From: JBBQHM01 sp038323965
Lineage (GTDB): Bacteria > Verrucomicrobiota > Verrucomicrobiia > Chthoniobacterales > UBA10450
Length of the DNA stretch: 53,258 bases
Assembly (NCBI GenBank): GCA_038323965.1
Contig: JBBQHM010000003.1
Location: forward strand, 1 to 53,258
Reading direction: 5' to 3'
Positions 39,773 to 48,047 of the stretch are shown here, one piece after another. Under the pieces are notes generated by a model. The model was not told the DNA's origin. It saw only the letters and a list, made by a program, of their open reading frames with translations, and searched no databases. A program made the position numbers and the translations under genes. Within the stretch, counting starts at the first letter, position 1; every line of letters begins with the position of its first letter.

Positions 39773-41065
39773 TTGACTCTGCCCTTTAGTTTTTTCCTCG
39801 CGCTCCGCTATCTCAAACCGAAGCGGACATTTCTTTCGATCATCACGCTGATCTCGATTCTCGGCGTTACCTTGGGAGTCACCGTTCTGATTCTGGTGAT
39901 CGCGGTGATGACAGGATTTGACCGCGAGCTGCGGCAAAAGGTCATCGACTTCGACGCGCATTTGCTCGTGAGCAGCGAAGATATTCTGCGGAACTGGCGT
40001 GAGCTTAATGAAAAGATTCGCGCGACGCCGGGCGTCGTTGCCACGGCTCCCTATGTGCAGGGACCGGTAATCGTCGAATTTCAAAACCGTCGTCTCGCGC
40101 CGTTCATCCGCGGCATTGATCCGAAGCAGGAAGAGAATGTCGTCCCGTTGCGGCGATTTGTGAAAAGCGGTTCGCTCGATCTCGAAGGCGAATCGGCCGT
40201 CATCGGCGTCGAGCTCGCGCGCAAGCTAAACGTCCACGTTGGCGACAAGATCACCGTCTATTCTCCGGGGAATCTGGGAGAAATGATGGACGCGATCAAA
40301 AAACTCGATGGCGCCCAGGGCGACGACCAGAAAAAAGTGGTCGATCAACTGCGCGATGTTGTCCTGCCAAAAGAACTTACCATCACCGGTATTTTCGAGA
40401 CTGGTCATTACGTGCACGATTCGGAATTTCTCATCGTCCCTTTGTTCATCGGCCAGGAACTTTACGGACTCGGTGATGCGCTGCATGGCATCACCGTCCG
40501 GACTGATGACCCCTACAGCGCGGAAGGAGTGAAAAATAAGATTGAAGAATTCCTCTCGGTGCCAGAATTCGCGCACACGTGGATCGACATGAACAAACAA
40601 TTTTTCGAGGCGATCCGGCTCGAGCGCACTGTGATGTTCTTCCTTCTTTTCTTCATCGTCGTCGTCGCGGCTTTCGGAATCATGAGCACGCTGATCACCG
40701 TCACCGTGCAAAAGCGGCGCGAGATCGGCATCATCAAGGCACTCGGCGCCAACGTGCGCCAAATCGTCTGGATCTTCCTCGGGCAGGGCGTAGTCGTTGG
40801 AATTTTCGGCACCCTCACGGGACTTGGGCTAGGGATGCTCTTGATCCGCTATCGGAATGAATTTGCGCACTGGCTTGCCGTCACCACCGGCCGCGAAATT
40901 TTTCCCCGTCAAATCTATCAATTCTCATCGATTCCGGCCGAGGTCATACCGCGCGACGTCGCCGTCATTTGCATCAGCGCATTCGCCATCTGCTCACTCG
41001 CGGCGTTGATTCCCGCATACTTCGCAGCGCGTCTCGACCCGGTGAAATCACTACGCTACGAGTAA
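39773..41065 (+). CDS. LolC/LolE-family lipoprotein-releasing ABC permease
   Basis: A 430-residue permease of the LolCDE-type complex that extracts lipoproteins from the inner membrane. It has four transmembrane helices: one after FFLALRYLKPKRTFLSIITL, then a large periplasmic domain, then MFFLLFFIVVVAAFGIMSTL and a C-terminal pair. QKRREIGIIKALGANVRQIV and YFAARLDPVKSLRYE are typical of LolC/LolE. The frame is open from 39665, overlapping the preceding gene by 37 bases; the TTG at 39773 (reading MTLPFSFFLALRYL) fits the family N-terminus far better. The ATPase gene lolD is not adjacent. Confidence 0.88.
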   Translation: MTLPFSFFLALRYLKPKRTFLSIITLISILGVTLGVTVLILVIAVMTGFDRELRQKVIDFDAHLLVSSEDILRNWRELNEKIRATPGVVATAPYVQGPVIVEFQNRRLAPFIRGIDPKQEENVVPLRRFVKSGSLDLEGESAVIGVELARKLNVHVGDKITVYSPGNLGEMMDAIKKLDGAQGDDQKKVVDQLRDVVLPKELTITGIFETGHYVHDSEFLIVPLFIGQELYGLGDALHGITVRTDDPYSAEGVKNKIEEFLSVPEFAHTWIDMNKQFFEAIRLERTVMFFLLFFIVVVAAFGIMSTLITVTVQKRREIGIIKALGANVRQIVWIFLGQGVVVGIFGTLTGLGLGMLLIRYRNEFAHWLAVTTGREIFPRQIYQFSSIPAEVIPRDVAVICISAFAICSLAALIPAYFAARLDPVKSLRYE

Positions 41066-41075
41066 CTCCGCTGAC

Positions 41076-42794
41076 ATGATGCGCGCTCTCACGACTTTAT
41101 TGGTTCTGGCTTTCGCGGCGGCGGCCTCGGCCCAAATCGACCGCATCACCGGCAAACCTTTCGCGACGCGCTCAGAAGTTCTCGGTCGTCACGGAATGGT
41201 TTGCACGAGTGTCCCCGCTGCGACTCAAGTTGGCCTCGATATTTTAAAGCGCGGCGGCAGCGCGGTCGACGCTGCGATCGCTGCCAACGCGACCCTCGGT
41301 TTGATGGAGCCGGTCTCGAACGGCGTGGGCGGCGATCTTTTCGCGATCGTTTACAGCGCCCGAGAGAACAAACTTTATGGCCTGAACGGCAGTGGTCGCT
41401 CGCCCCTCGGATTGAGCTACGACCAAATGAGGTCAGAACTTGTGAAGCTGAAGCGCGAGACCATTCCTCCGCAGGGAATGCTGCCGATCAGCGTTCCCGG
41501 CGCGGTCAGCGCGTGGGGCGAACTCCATAAAAAATTCGGGAAGCTCAAGTTGAGCGATGATCTCGCGCCCGCGATTCACTATGCGGAAGAGGGATTTCCG
41601 GTCACGGAATTGATCTCGTACTATTGGGGGTTCGGTCCGCGCCTCTACCAGGATTTGCCGGGCGACTTCTTCGCGACCTACACGCTCGATGGCAAAGGAC
41701 AAACTCCTGCTAAAGGCGACATCTTCAAGAACCCAGCTCTCGCAAATACGCTCCGTGCGATCGGCGAGCGCGGACCCGATGCTTTCTACAAGGGGGAAAT
41801 TGCCGACAAGATCGACGCGTTCATGCAGGCGAATGGCGGCTGGTTACGGAAGGTCGATCTCGCAAAGCATACCAGCACATGGGTGGAGCCAGTTTCGACG
41901 AATTATCGCGGGTATGATGTTTTTGAATTACCGCCGAATGGACAAGGCATCGCGACATTGCAGATCCTGAATATCCTCGAAGGCTTCGATCTGCGCGCGT
42001 GGGGCCGTAATTCGCCCGACACGCTGCACACGATGATCGAAGCCAAGAAAATCAGCTGGGCGGATCGGGCGAAATTCTACGCCGATCCGGACTTCGCGAA
42101 AGCGCCGGTCGCGAAACTCATTTCCAAGGAGTACGGCAGTGAACGACGCAAATTAATCGATCCTAATCGCGCCGCGAAATCGGTGGCGGCCGGAAATCTC
42201 GATCACGGTGACACGATCTACCTGTGCGCCGCGGACGACGAAGGGAACATGGTATCGCTCATCCAAAGTAATTACCGCGGGATGGGCAGCGGAATCGTGG
42301 TGCCCGGTCTTGGATTCATGTTTCAGGATCGCGGCGAGCTTTTCTCGATGCAGCCGGGTCACGCGAATGTTTATGCGCCGGGAAAACGTCCGTTTCACAC
42401 CATCATTCCGGGTTTCGTGATGAAAGATGGGAAGCCGTGGGAATCGTTTGGCGTCATGGGCGGAGGCATGCAACCGCAGGGCCATGTGCAAGTCCTCACC
42501 AATCAGATTGATTTCGGTCTCGGAGTGCAGGAAGCGGGCGACGCATCACGATGGCAGCACGAAGGCGACAACGAACCGACGGACGAAAAGATGACGACCG
42601 GCGGCTACGTCGAATTTGAAAGCGGAATTCCTTATGAAACGATTAGGGAACTAAAGAAGCGCGGCCACGACGTGCGGACCGATGTTGGCGGCTACGGCGG
42701 ATATCAGGCGATCAAGGTCGAGATGCACAACGGCGAACGCGTCTACGTCGGAGCCAGCGAATCGCGCAAGGATGGACAGGCCGCCGGGTATTGA
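41076..42794 (+). CDS. ggt: Gamma-glutamyltransferase (glutathione hydrolase)
   Basis: Periplasmic enzyme that cleaves the gamma-glutamyl bond of glutathione and similar compounds. The 572-residue precursor has a signal peptide (MMRALTTLLVLAFAAAASAQ) and the Ntn-hydrolase layout: GLDILKRGGSAVDAAIAANA, NGVGGDLFAIVY, and the autocleavage site before the nucleophile Thr380 (LDHGDTIYLCAADDEGNMVS). The usual HTTHxS sequence is changed to HGDTIYL here, a common variant in the GGT-like clade. The first or second ATG (41076/41079) may be used. It is followed 10 bases after lolC and may share its transcript. Confidence 0.88.
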   Translation: MMRALTTLLVLAFAAAASAQIDRITGKPFATRSEVLGRHGMVCTSVPAATQVGLDILKRGGSAVDAAIAANATLGLMEPVSNGVGGDLFAIVYSARENKLYGLNGSGRSPLGLSYDQMRSELVKLKRETIPPQGMLPISVPGAVSAWGELHKKFGKLKLSDDLAPAIHYAEEGFPVTELISYYWGFGPRLYQDLPGDFFATYTLDGKGQTPAKGDIFKNPALANTLRAIGERGPDAFYKGEIADKIDAFMQANGGWLRKVDLAKHTSTWVEPVSTNYRGYDVFELPPNGQGIATLQILNILEGFDLRAWGRNSPDTLHTMIEAKKISWADRAKFYADPDFAKAPVAKLISKEYGSERRKLIDPNRAAKSVAAGNLDHGDTIYLCAADDEGNMVSLIQSNYRGMGSGIVVPGLGFMFQDRGELFSMQPGHANVYAPGKRPFHTIIPGFVMKDGKPWESFGVMGGGMQPQGHVQVLTNQIDFGLGVQEAGDASRWQHEGDNEPTDEKMTTGGYVEFESGIPYETIRELKKRGHDVRTDVGGYGGYQAIKVEMHNGERVYVGASESRKDGQAAGY

Positions 42795-42860
42795 TGTTGG
42801 GGAATGAACTCGACTCGAGGATGCTCCAACGCTAAAATCTTCTGATCACACTAATCCTCG

Positions 42861-43277
42861 ATGAACCTATTTAACTTTTTCAGCCGCCGCGCTCCCCTGG
42901 CGATCCTGATTTTTCTATTCGCGACCGCCTTCGCACGAGCCGGAACGGTAACTGTAAGTGTCGCGCCCAGCAGTATTGATGAGGGCGAGGATGCCATCTT
43001 TACCTTCACGAACACGCCGGTGGACTTTAGTCGGAGCACAAAGGTGATTTATTACACCGCAGGCACGGCGCTCGACGGCGACGACTACACGTTGAGCGGA
43101 ACGCCGGGCGTGATCATTATCCCTGCGGGACAAGCTTCCGCTAACGTAGTTCTGCACGCACGCGCGGACGGACATTTCGACCAGACGGAAGATGCTGCGC
43201 TCATCGTCGGAGAAAAGAATCGTTACCGCGTCGGCATTCCGAAGCGGGCGTCGGTCACGATTTACGACGTCCCGTAA
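42861..43277 (+). CDS. Secreted single-domain Calx-beta-like protein
   Basis: A 138-residue protein with a signal peptide (PLAILIFLFATAFARA) and one immunoglobulin-like beta domain. VSVAPSSIDEGEDAIFTFTN, then TAGTALDGDDYTLSG and IIIPAGQASANVVLHARADG with a closing TIYD, is the pattern of a Calx-beta repeat, usually a Ca2+-binding or structural module of large extracellular proteins. Here it stands alone. It may be a remnant of a longer protein or a small envelope protein. There is no clear operon partner; the LigD gene converges on it. Confidence 0.72.
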   Translation: MNLFNFFSRRAPLAILIFLFATAFARAGTVTVSVAPSSIDEGEDAIFTFTNTPVDFSRSTKVIYYTAGTALDGDDYTLSGTPGVIIIPAGQASANVVLHARADGHFDQTEDAALIVGEKNRYRVGIPKRASVTIYDVP

Positions 43278-43292
43278 CTACCGTAGCTCTGC

Positions 43293-44213
43293 TTACAGCT
43301 TCCACTTTTTCGGAAGCTTTTGTTTGAGGGTCTCGAGCGATCCAAACAAATCCCCCATCTTTTCGACGCGCCGGAGGACGTCGTCGGAGGTAAAGGTCAG
43401 CAGCTTGGGATTCTTCTTCTTCAGGCATTTCTCCACTTCGTCCCACGTCACCGGGGTCGAGACCATCGGCTGATCTTTCGCGCGCAGCGAATAGACGTTC
43501 ACCGTCGTCTTGTGTTCGTCGTTCTGGCTCCAATCAACGAGCACCTTTCCGCCGCGCAAAGATTTTAACATTCGGTGCACGACCAAATCGGGATGTTCGC
43601 GTTCAAGATGTTCGGCCAGTGCGCGAGAGAGCGCTTTCGTCTGGTCGAACGTGGCAGCAGTGTTTAACGGAACGTAGATTTGCAGTCCCTTAGAGCCGCT
43701 GGTTTTGGCAAGCGACTGCAACTTCACGCCCGCGAGGAGTTCGCGCAGCCACAGTCCCACCTGGCAACACTGGACGATGTCCGCCGGCGCTCCCGGGTCG
43801 AGGTCGAAGACCATCATCGTAGGCTTGGCGACATCTTTTTTCCGCGCGAGCGAGGTGTGCAATTCCAGATCGGCCAGGTTCGCCGCCCAAACCAGGGTCG
43901 GCAGATCCTGGGCGAGGCAATACTGCATGTCGCGCTGATTACCACGACTCCAGACTTTCGCGGTCTTCACCCAGGCAGGACGATGCGTTGGGCAGTTTTT
44001 CTCGTAGAAAAACATCCCGTCCACGCCGTTCGGATAACGTTTCAGCGTCAGCGGCCGATCTTTGAGATGCGGCAGCAAAACCGGTGCGATGCGAATGTAA
44101 TAATCGATTACCTGCCCTTTGGTAAATCCGGCTTTCGGATAAAGAACCTTTTGTAGGTTCGAGACCGGAATCTTCCGCCCTTCCACCGTCAACTCCGCTT
44201 TAACCGAGGCCAT
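43293..44213 (-). CDS. Stand-alone LigD-type polymerase (primase-polymerase) domain
   Basis: A 306-residue archaeo-eukaryotic-primase-type polymerase of the LigD POL family. Asp137 and Asp139 in MMVFDLDPG are the metal-binding catalytic pair; SGSKGLQIYVPL (from residue 172) is the nucleotide-binding motif, with Gln in place of the usual His; VDWSQNDEHKTT is the third motif. In bacteria with non-homologous end joining this domain fills gaps before ligation with Ku. No ku, ligase or nuclease domain is fused or adjacent, so it either acts with proteins elsewhere or has a distinct repair role. Confidence 0.9.
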   Translation of the reverse strand: MASVKAELTVEGRKIPVSNLQKVLYPKAGFTKGQVIDYYIRIAPVLLPHLKDRPLTLKRYPNGVDGMFFYEKNCPTHRPAWVKTAKVWSRGNQRDMQYCLAQDLPTLVWAANLADLELHTSLARKKDVAKPTMMVFDLDPGAPADIVQCCQVGLWLRELLAGVKLQSLAKTSGSKGLQIYVPLNTAATFDQTKALSRALAEHLEREHPDLVVHRMLKSLRGGKVLVDWSQNDEHKTTVNVYSLRAKDQPMVSTPVTWDEVEKCLKKKNPKLLTFTSDDVLRRVEKMGDLFGSLETLKQKLPKKWKL

Positions 44214-44246
44214 GCTTTCTATTCGCAGACGATGCCGGGACTGAGC

Positions 44247-45437
44247 TCACGCAAAAAAACGTTCTGGCGAGAGAAGCGGCTGCGGCTGACAAATGCGTCC
44301 CACGCAATGCTCCCAGGTTTCGTGTCCGCTCAGGATTTCGATCTCCACGCGCAGAAAATAAATTGGCACCTCCGGATTGCTTAAGAGCGGAAAGCGCACG
44401 GAATCTTTTTCCGTGGTCACAACCATGGCAAGGTCTCTCCGAATGCAGCGGCCGATAAAAGTCCGAAGCTCCTGCTCGGTATAGCGGTGATGATCCAGAT
44501 AGCGTTTGGCAATTTCGATGCGCGCGCCAAGATCGCGCAATCCGCCCTCGAAACTTTCCGGAGCCGCGATCCCACTTAACGCGCCGACGTAGGTATCGCG
44601 CAGGGCTGCTAGCGGAAGCTGCTCGCCCGTGTAGACATTCTGCAGATGCAGCGGCTTGTGCGCGCACTCGATGATCTCCGCGGTGCGATTAAGTTTTCGG
44701 ATCCGAGCGATGAGCTCTTCATTCGATTGGCCGCTGCTCTTGGTGATGAAGATGTAACTGGCTCGCCGCAAATTTCGCGGTGGCTCCCGCAATGTTCCGC
44801 GTGGCAGCATGAATTCGTTTCCAAACGGCGCCTGTCGATCGATCAGGACGATATCGAGCCGATGTTTCAGGTGAAGATATTGCAGACCGTCATCGAGCAG
44901 CAGGGTGTCAGCCCCGATGTTCTCGATCGCATACAAGCCGCTTTTCACGCGGTCTTTATCGACGATGACCGCGACATTTTTAAGATTATGGGCAAGCATG
45001 TAAGGCTCGTCGCCGGCAGTGAGGGAGTCGAGCAGGAGCGAAGTGCCATCCGACACGACACGAGGAGGATCGACGTTCCGTCCACGAAATTTATCGAGCC
45101 AGCTTCGTCTCGTTGGACGGGGCGCGCTTTTGTAGCCCCGGCTCAGAATCGCCACGCGCCGTCCCCCCACCTGCAAAGCGCGTGCAAATTTCTCAACGAC
45201 CGGCGTCTTACCGGTGCCGCCGACCGTGAGATTTCCGATGCTGATGACGAGACAACCCAGGGCGCGTTCCCGGAAAATCCGCTTGCGATAAAGTAACAAG
45301 CGCAGCTGAACGATCCGTTCGAAGAGAAGCGAAAGGGCGAAGAGAAAGCCCCGCAGCAGCGTGGCGCGAAGTCCGTGGCGACGATCGAGAATAACGTCGA
45401 TTGCGAATGCCTCGAGATTGTCGCGCGACCTGCTCAT
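44247..45437 (-). CDS. lpxK: Tetraacyldisaccharide 4'-kinase
   Basis: Phosphorylates the 4' position of the lipid A precursor at the inner membrane, showing that this cell makes lipopolysaccharide. The 396-residue protein has an N-terminal membrane-associated segment and the P-loop VGGTGKTP (residues 72-79) in VISIGNLTVGGTGKTPVVEK. Also LLLDDGLQYLHLKHRLDIVL, the Walker B-like region, and VTTEKDSVRFP near the end. It overlaps thrB by four bases (ATGA). The extra C-terminal segment is slightly longer than in E. coli LpxK (about 330 residues). Confidence 0.93.
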   Translation of the reverse strand: MSRSRDNLEAFAIDVILDRRHGLRATLLRGFLFALSLLFERIVQLRLLLYRKRIFRERALGCLVISIGNLTVGGTGKTPVVEKFARALQVGGRRVAILSRGYKSAPRPTRRSWLDKFRGRNVDPPRVVSDGTSLLLDSLTAGDEPYMLAHNLKNVAVIVDKDRVKSGLYAIENIGADTLLLDDGLQYLHLKHRLDIVLIDRQAPFGNEFMLPRGTLREPPRNLRRASYIFITKSSGQSNEELIARIRKLNRTAEIIECAHKPLHLQNVYTGEQLPLAALRDTYVGALSGIAAPESFEGGLRDLGARIEIAKRYLDHHRYTEQELRTFIGRCIRRDLAMVVTTEKDSVRFPLLSNPEVPIYFLRVEIEILSGHETWEHCVGRICQPQPLLSPERFFA

Positions 45438-46336
45438 CGAGTTTTCAGAACGCGCGCGCCGCCATTATCTGCGGTCGTCACGAGGACCGCAGCGTTCCGC
45501 GAAGATGCAGCGGACTGCATCGCCGAGGCGACCTCCCTGGCCTTCTTTAACGTCACGCATGCCACCGTCGAGCCCGACCCGCTCAGAAAACCGCCGAGCG
45601 CGCCAGCAGATTCACCAGCCGCAATAATGTCGCGGACTCGGGGATTTAACTCCGCCCGAAACGGCTGATGCAGGAAATCGTGAAAGGAACCGGCCAGGTT
45701 CTCGTAAAACCCGGAGGCAAAGGCCGCGGTGATCGCGCAGGCGTTGCCGACGGATTGGACAGCTTCGACACGGTCGATCCGTTTCGGAAGAACGCTGCGC
45801 GCACGTGACGTAGCCACTTCGAAGTTAGGAATAAGCAGGACGAACTTTAGGCGTGGATCCACCTCGAACCTTTGCACTACCTTCAGTCGCGCGACCGTAA
45901 ATCCTCCGTAAGTCGCGGGCGCCGCATTGTCCGGATGGCCCTCGAGTTTTGCGCAAAGCTGAAACAATTCGTCGCGCTCAACCTGCTCACCTGAGAGGTG
46001 ATTCAACGCCAGCAACACTCCGAGACGCACGGTCACGCTGCTGCCGAGTCCGCGCGATTGCGGTACGTCACCCTTGATCGAACAGGCGATGGGAAACGAC
46101 GTCACTCCCGTTTCGCGGAAGAATATGGTCGCCGCCCCGACCGCCATTGCGTTTTTCGTCACCGCACCGAAACGGCTTACCGTAATTTCATTGTAAAGGC
46201 GCAGCGCCACGCCGAGGCAATCGAAGCCAGGTCCGAGGTTCGAGGTGCTCGCCGGCACGCGCACGACCACGCTGCCGCTGGTCAGCGGGCGGCGACTTCC
46301 ACGTTTGCCTCGACAGTCGATGGACATTGTTGCCAC
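45434..46336 (-). CDS. thrB: Homoserine kinase
   Basis: GHMP kinase that phosphorylates L-homoserine, the penultimate step of threonine synthesis. The 300-residue protein has VVRVPASTSNLGPGFDCLGV near the N-terminus, the phosphate-binding loop VPQSRGLGSSVTV (residues 91-103) and GHPDNAAPATYGGF, the third motif. A second ATG three codons in is an equally good start. It overlaps lpxK by ATGA, an unusual pairing of amino-acid and lipid A genes. The neighbouring thrC and hom are not present. It is divergent from the methyltransferase across 19 bases. Confidence 0.94.
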   Translation of the reverse strand: MATMSIDCRGKRGSRRPLTSGSVVVRVPASTSNLGPGFDCLGVALRLYNEITVSRFGAVTKNAMAVGAATIFFRETGVTSFPIACSIKGDVPQSRGLGSSVTVRLGVLLALNHLSGEQVERDELFQLCAKLEGHPDNAAPATYGGFTVARLKVVQRFEVDPRLKFVLLIPNFEVATSRARSVLPKRIDRVEAVQSVGNACAITAAFASGFYENLAGSFHDFLHQPFRAELNPRVRDIIAAGESAGALGGFLSGSGSTVACVTLKKAREVASAMQSAASSRNAAVLVTTADNGGARVLKTR

Positions 46337-46355
46337 GATGTTCGCTTAGAATCGC

Positions 46356-47279
46356 ATGCTCGTGAAAGCAAATGCCGGCTGGATAGATATCTCGCTACTC
46401 CGCGACTTTGAGGCGGAGCACACCAACGCGCATCGGCTTTGCACTTTTGCCGATGGATGGGTCGAGCGTTACGGCAGCGACACGCTGATCTCGCATAAGA
46501 CGAAACCCGCACGCGAGCGACTCATGAAGGAATTGCTCTTCTGGGGCTCCACCGTGGATTTTCAGTTTGGCCGGATTTACGCGCGTTATCTGCCGAAACA
46601 AAACGACGATCGCGAGCCGCCGAAACTTTTACTGGGCGACGCGGACGCTAATCCACAGACTACGGTCGAGGAACGCTATTTGCAGTACGGCGTCGACTTC
46701 AGCGCTGGATATTCTGTCGGGTTATTTCTCGATCAACGCGAGAATCGCCGCTTCGTGCGCAGCGTGAAACCGGCGCGACAACTAAATTGTTTCTCCTACA
46801 CCTGTTCGTTTTCGGTGGCGGCTGCTTCCGCCGGCGCGAAAACCGTGAGCGTTGACCTCTCGCGAAAATCACTGGATCGCGGTCGCGAGAATTTTGCGCG
46901 CAATAGTTTATCGACCGCGGGTCACCGCTTCATTGCAGACGACGTTTTCACAGTGCTGCCGAGTCTCGCGCGCCAAGGCGAGACATTCGACATGATCATC
47001 CTCGATCCACCGACATTCTCGCAAAGTAAGCGCGGGAAGGCGTTTCAGGTGGAACGCGATCTCGAGAAGCTGGTCGGCCTCGCGCTCGAAGTCGCCACGC
47101 GCGATGCGCGAATTTTGATCTCAACGAACTGCACCACGCTTAGCGGCAAAGGCCTTGAGCTCATGTCACGTTTTTGCCTCAAGATCGCCCGCCGGGCCGG
47201 CAGCTTTCATCAGGAACCGTTGCCTGCCGAATTCCCCGCCGCCGCGGCCGCCCGGACGCTCTGGCTGCATCTCCGTTAA
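46356..47279 (+). CDS. RlmI/RlmK-like class I rRNA methyltransferase
   Basis: A 307-residue SAM-dependent methyltransferase. The Rossmann motif is CFSYTCSFSVAAASAGAKTV followed by VDLSRKSLDRGRENFARN, and the catalytic loop is LDPPTFSQSKRGKAF, diagnostic of the RlmI/RlmK family of 23S rRNA modifying enzymes; a cysteine in STNCTTLS occupies the site of the RlmI m5C cysteine. The N-terminal PUA-type RNA-binding domain present in E. coli RlmI is reduced or missing. The target base is unknown. A 19-base gap separates it from divergent thrB. Confidence 0.85.
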   Translation: MLVKANAGWIDISLLRDFEAEHTNAHRLCTFADGWVERYGSDTLISHKTKPARERLMKELLFWGSTVDFQFGRIYARYLPKQNDDREPPKLLLGDADANPQTTVEERYLQYGVDFSAGYSVGLFLDQRENRRFVRSVKPARQLNCFSYTCSFSVAAASAGAKTVSVDLSRKSLDRGRENFARNSLSTAGHRFIADDVFTVLPSLARQGETFDMIILDPPTFSQSKRGKAFQVERDLEKLVGLALEVATRDARILISTNCTTLSGKGLELMSRFCLKIARRAGSFHQEPLPAEFPAAAAARTLWLHLR

Positions 47280-47321
47280 TTTACGGACACGCGATCGCCA
47301 CGTGCGCTTCGAAACAGTTGT

Positions 47322-47600
47322 ATGATGGACGGAAACCTTGCTGAAACAGACGACCTAGCGTTGCGCGGCCTGCGCTACACACGCGATCAATTCTCAGAAA
47401 TCCTGGGTCAGACTGAAGACTACGTTCGAGAGAATCCTGGCCAGGCCATGCTCTACGCTTTCGGGATTGGATTTCTCTTCAACCGTCTCCCCGTCGGCCG
47501 TGTGCTCGCCGGGATCGCGCATCTAGCTTTGGTGGCTCTAAAGCCCGCCGCACTCGTTTACGGCGCCACCAAGTTGTACCAGGCAACGCAGGACGAATAG
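47322..47600 (+). CDS. DUF883/ElaB-like small membrane protein
   Basis: A 92-residue protein with an N-terminal polar helix (TRDQFSEILGQTEDYVRENP) and a membrane segment (LYAFGIGFLFNRLPVGRVLA). The VRENPGQAMLYAFGIGFL pattern resembles YqjD/ElaB-like proteins, some of which anchor ribosomes at the inner membrane in stationary phase; the similarity is partial. It begins 42 bases after the methyltransferase. An inverted repeat follows its stop. Confidence 0.65.
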   Translation: MMDGNLAETDDLALRGLRYTRDQFSEILGQTEDYVRENPGQAMLYAFGIGFLFNRLPVGRVLAGIAHLALVALKPAALVYGATKLYQATQDE

Positions 47601-47602
47601 CC

Positions 47603-47651
47603 CGGAGGGACGAGCTTCCGCTCCTCCAAGGACTGGCCGCGAGTCCCTCCG
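47603..47651. repeat. Inverted repeat between convergent genes
   Basis: CGGAGGGAC (47603-47611) and GTCCCTCCG (47643-47651) are perfect 9-base arms around a 31-base spacer, lying between two convergent genes (stop codons at 47600 and 47666). It could form an RNA hairpin from either strand and act as a shared transcript end, though no U-tract follows. It has the look of a degenerate dispersed palindrome. Confidence 0.65.
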
Positions 47652-47665
47652 AGGGAGTTGCTCGC

Positions 47666-47872
47666 TCAGTCGAGCGTAAACCCGATCTTAACGGTAACCT
47701 GCCAGTGGTCGACCTTTCCGTCGACGACGTGACCGCGCGTCTCGGTGACTTCGAACCAGCGCATGTTGCGCATAGTTTTCTCGGCGCGCGCGAGCGCATT
47801 TTCGACCGCTGCCTCGATGCTATCCGGCGACGAGCCGACCAGCTCGATCTTCTTGTAAACGTGATCGCTCAT
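47666..47872 (-). CDS. Dodecin
   Basis: Small flavin-storage protein that forms hollow dodecamers. From the ATG at 47872 it is 68 residues: MSDHVYKKIELVGSSPDSIE then AAVENALARAEKTMRNMRWF, EVTETRGHV and VDHWQVTVKIGFTLD. The tryptophan in the RWFEV strand is the conserved residue that stacks on bound flavin, and the family length (65-75) matches. The frame is open to 47905 but the extra 11 residues are not family-like. It is convergent with the DUF883-like gene. Confidence 0.93.
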   Translation of the reverse strand: MSDHVYKKIELVGSSPDSIEAAVENALARAEKTMRNMRWFEVTETRGHVVDGKVDHWQVTVKIGFTLD

Positions 47873-47891
47873 AGATGAACGTCGGCCGCGA

Positions 47892-47975
47892 TTAGCTTTC
47901 CACAAGCCATCGTCGGTAGCCGGGGCGGCTTTTTTCCGAGATGCCGACGTAGAACATCGGCTCCAGATCCTTCAT
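47892..47975 (-). pseudogene. Short open frame, possible gene remnant or microprotein
   Basis: A 27-residue frame (MKDLEPMFYVGISEKSRPGY, ending RRWLVES) just upstream of dodecin. The same frame stays open upstream to about 48035 without a good start and reads like coding sequence (AYDKGFLRDLGDPL), so it may be the tail of a decayed gene. I do not recognise it. It is unlikely to be the dodecin leader because its stop lies 20 bases before the dodecin ATG. Confidence 0.3.
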
Positions 47976-48047
47976 CTTCACTCTAATAGAGCGGCAAAGT
48001 GGATCGCCGAGATCCCGTAAAAAGCCCTTGTCGTATGCGCAACCAGA

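Noticed and set aside
41076..42794. Gamma-glutamyltransferase as the missing EgtC step of ergothioneine synthesis
   Set aside because: It is a secreted Ntn-hydrolase about 30 kb away, not the cytoplasmic EgtC amidohydrolase; no link beyond the type of bond cleaved.
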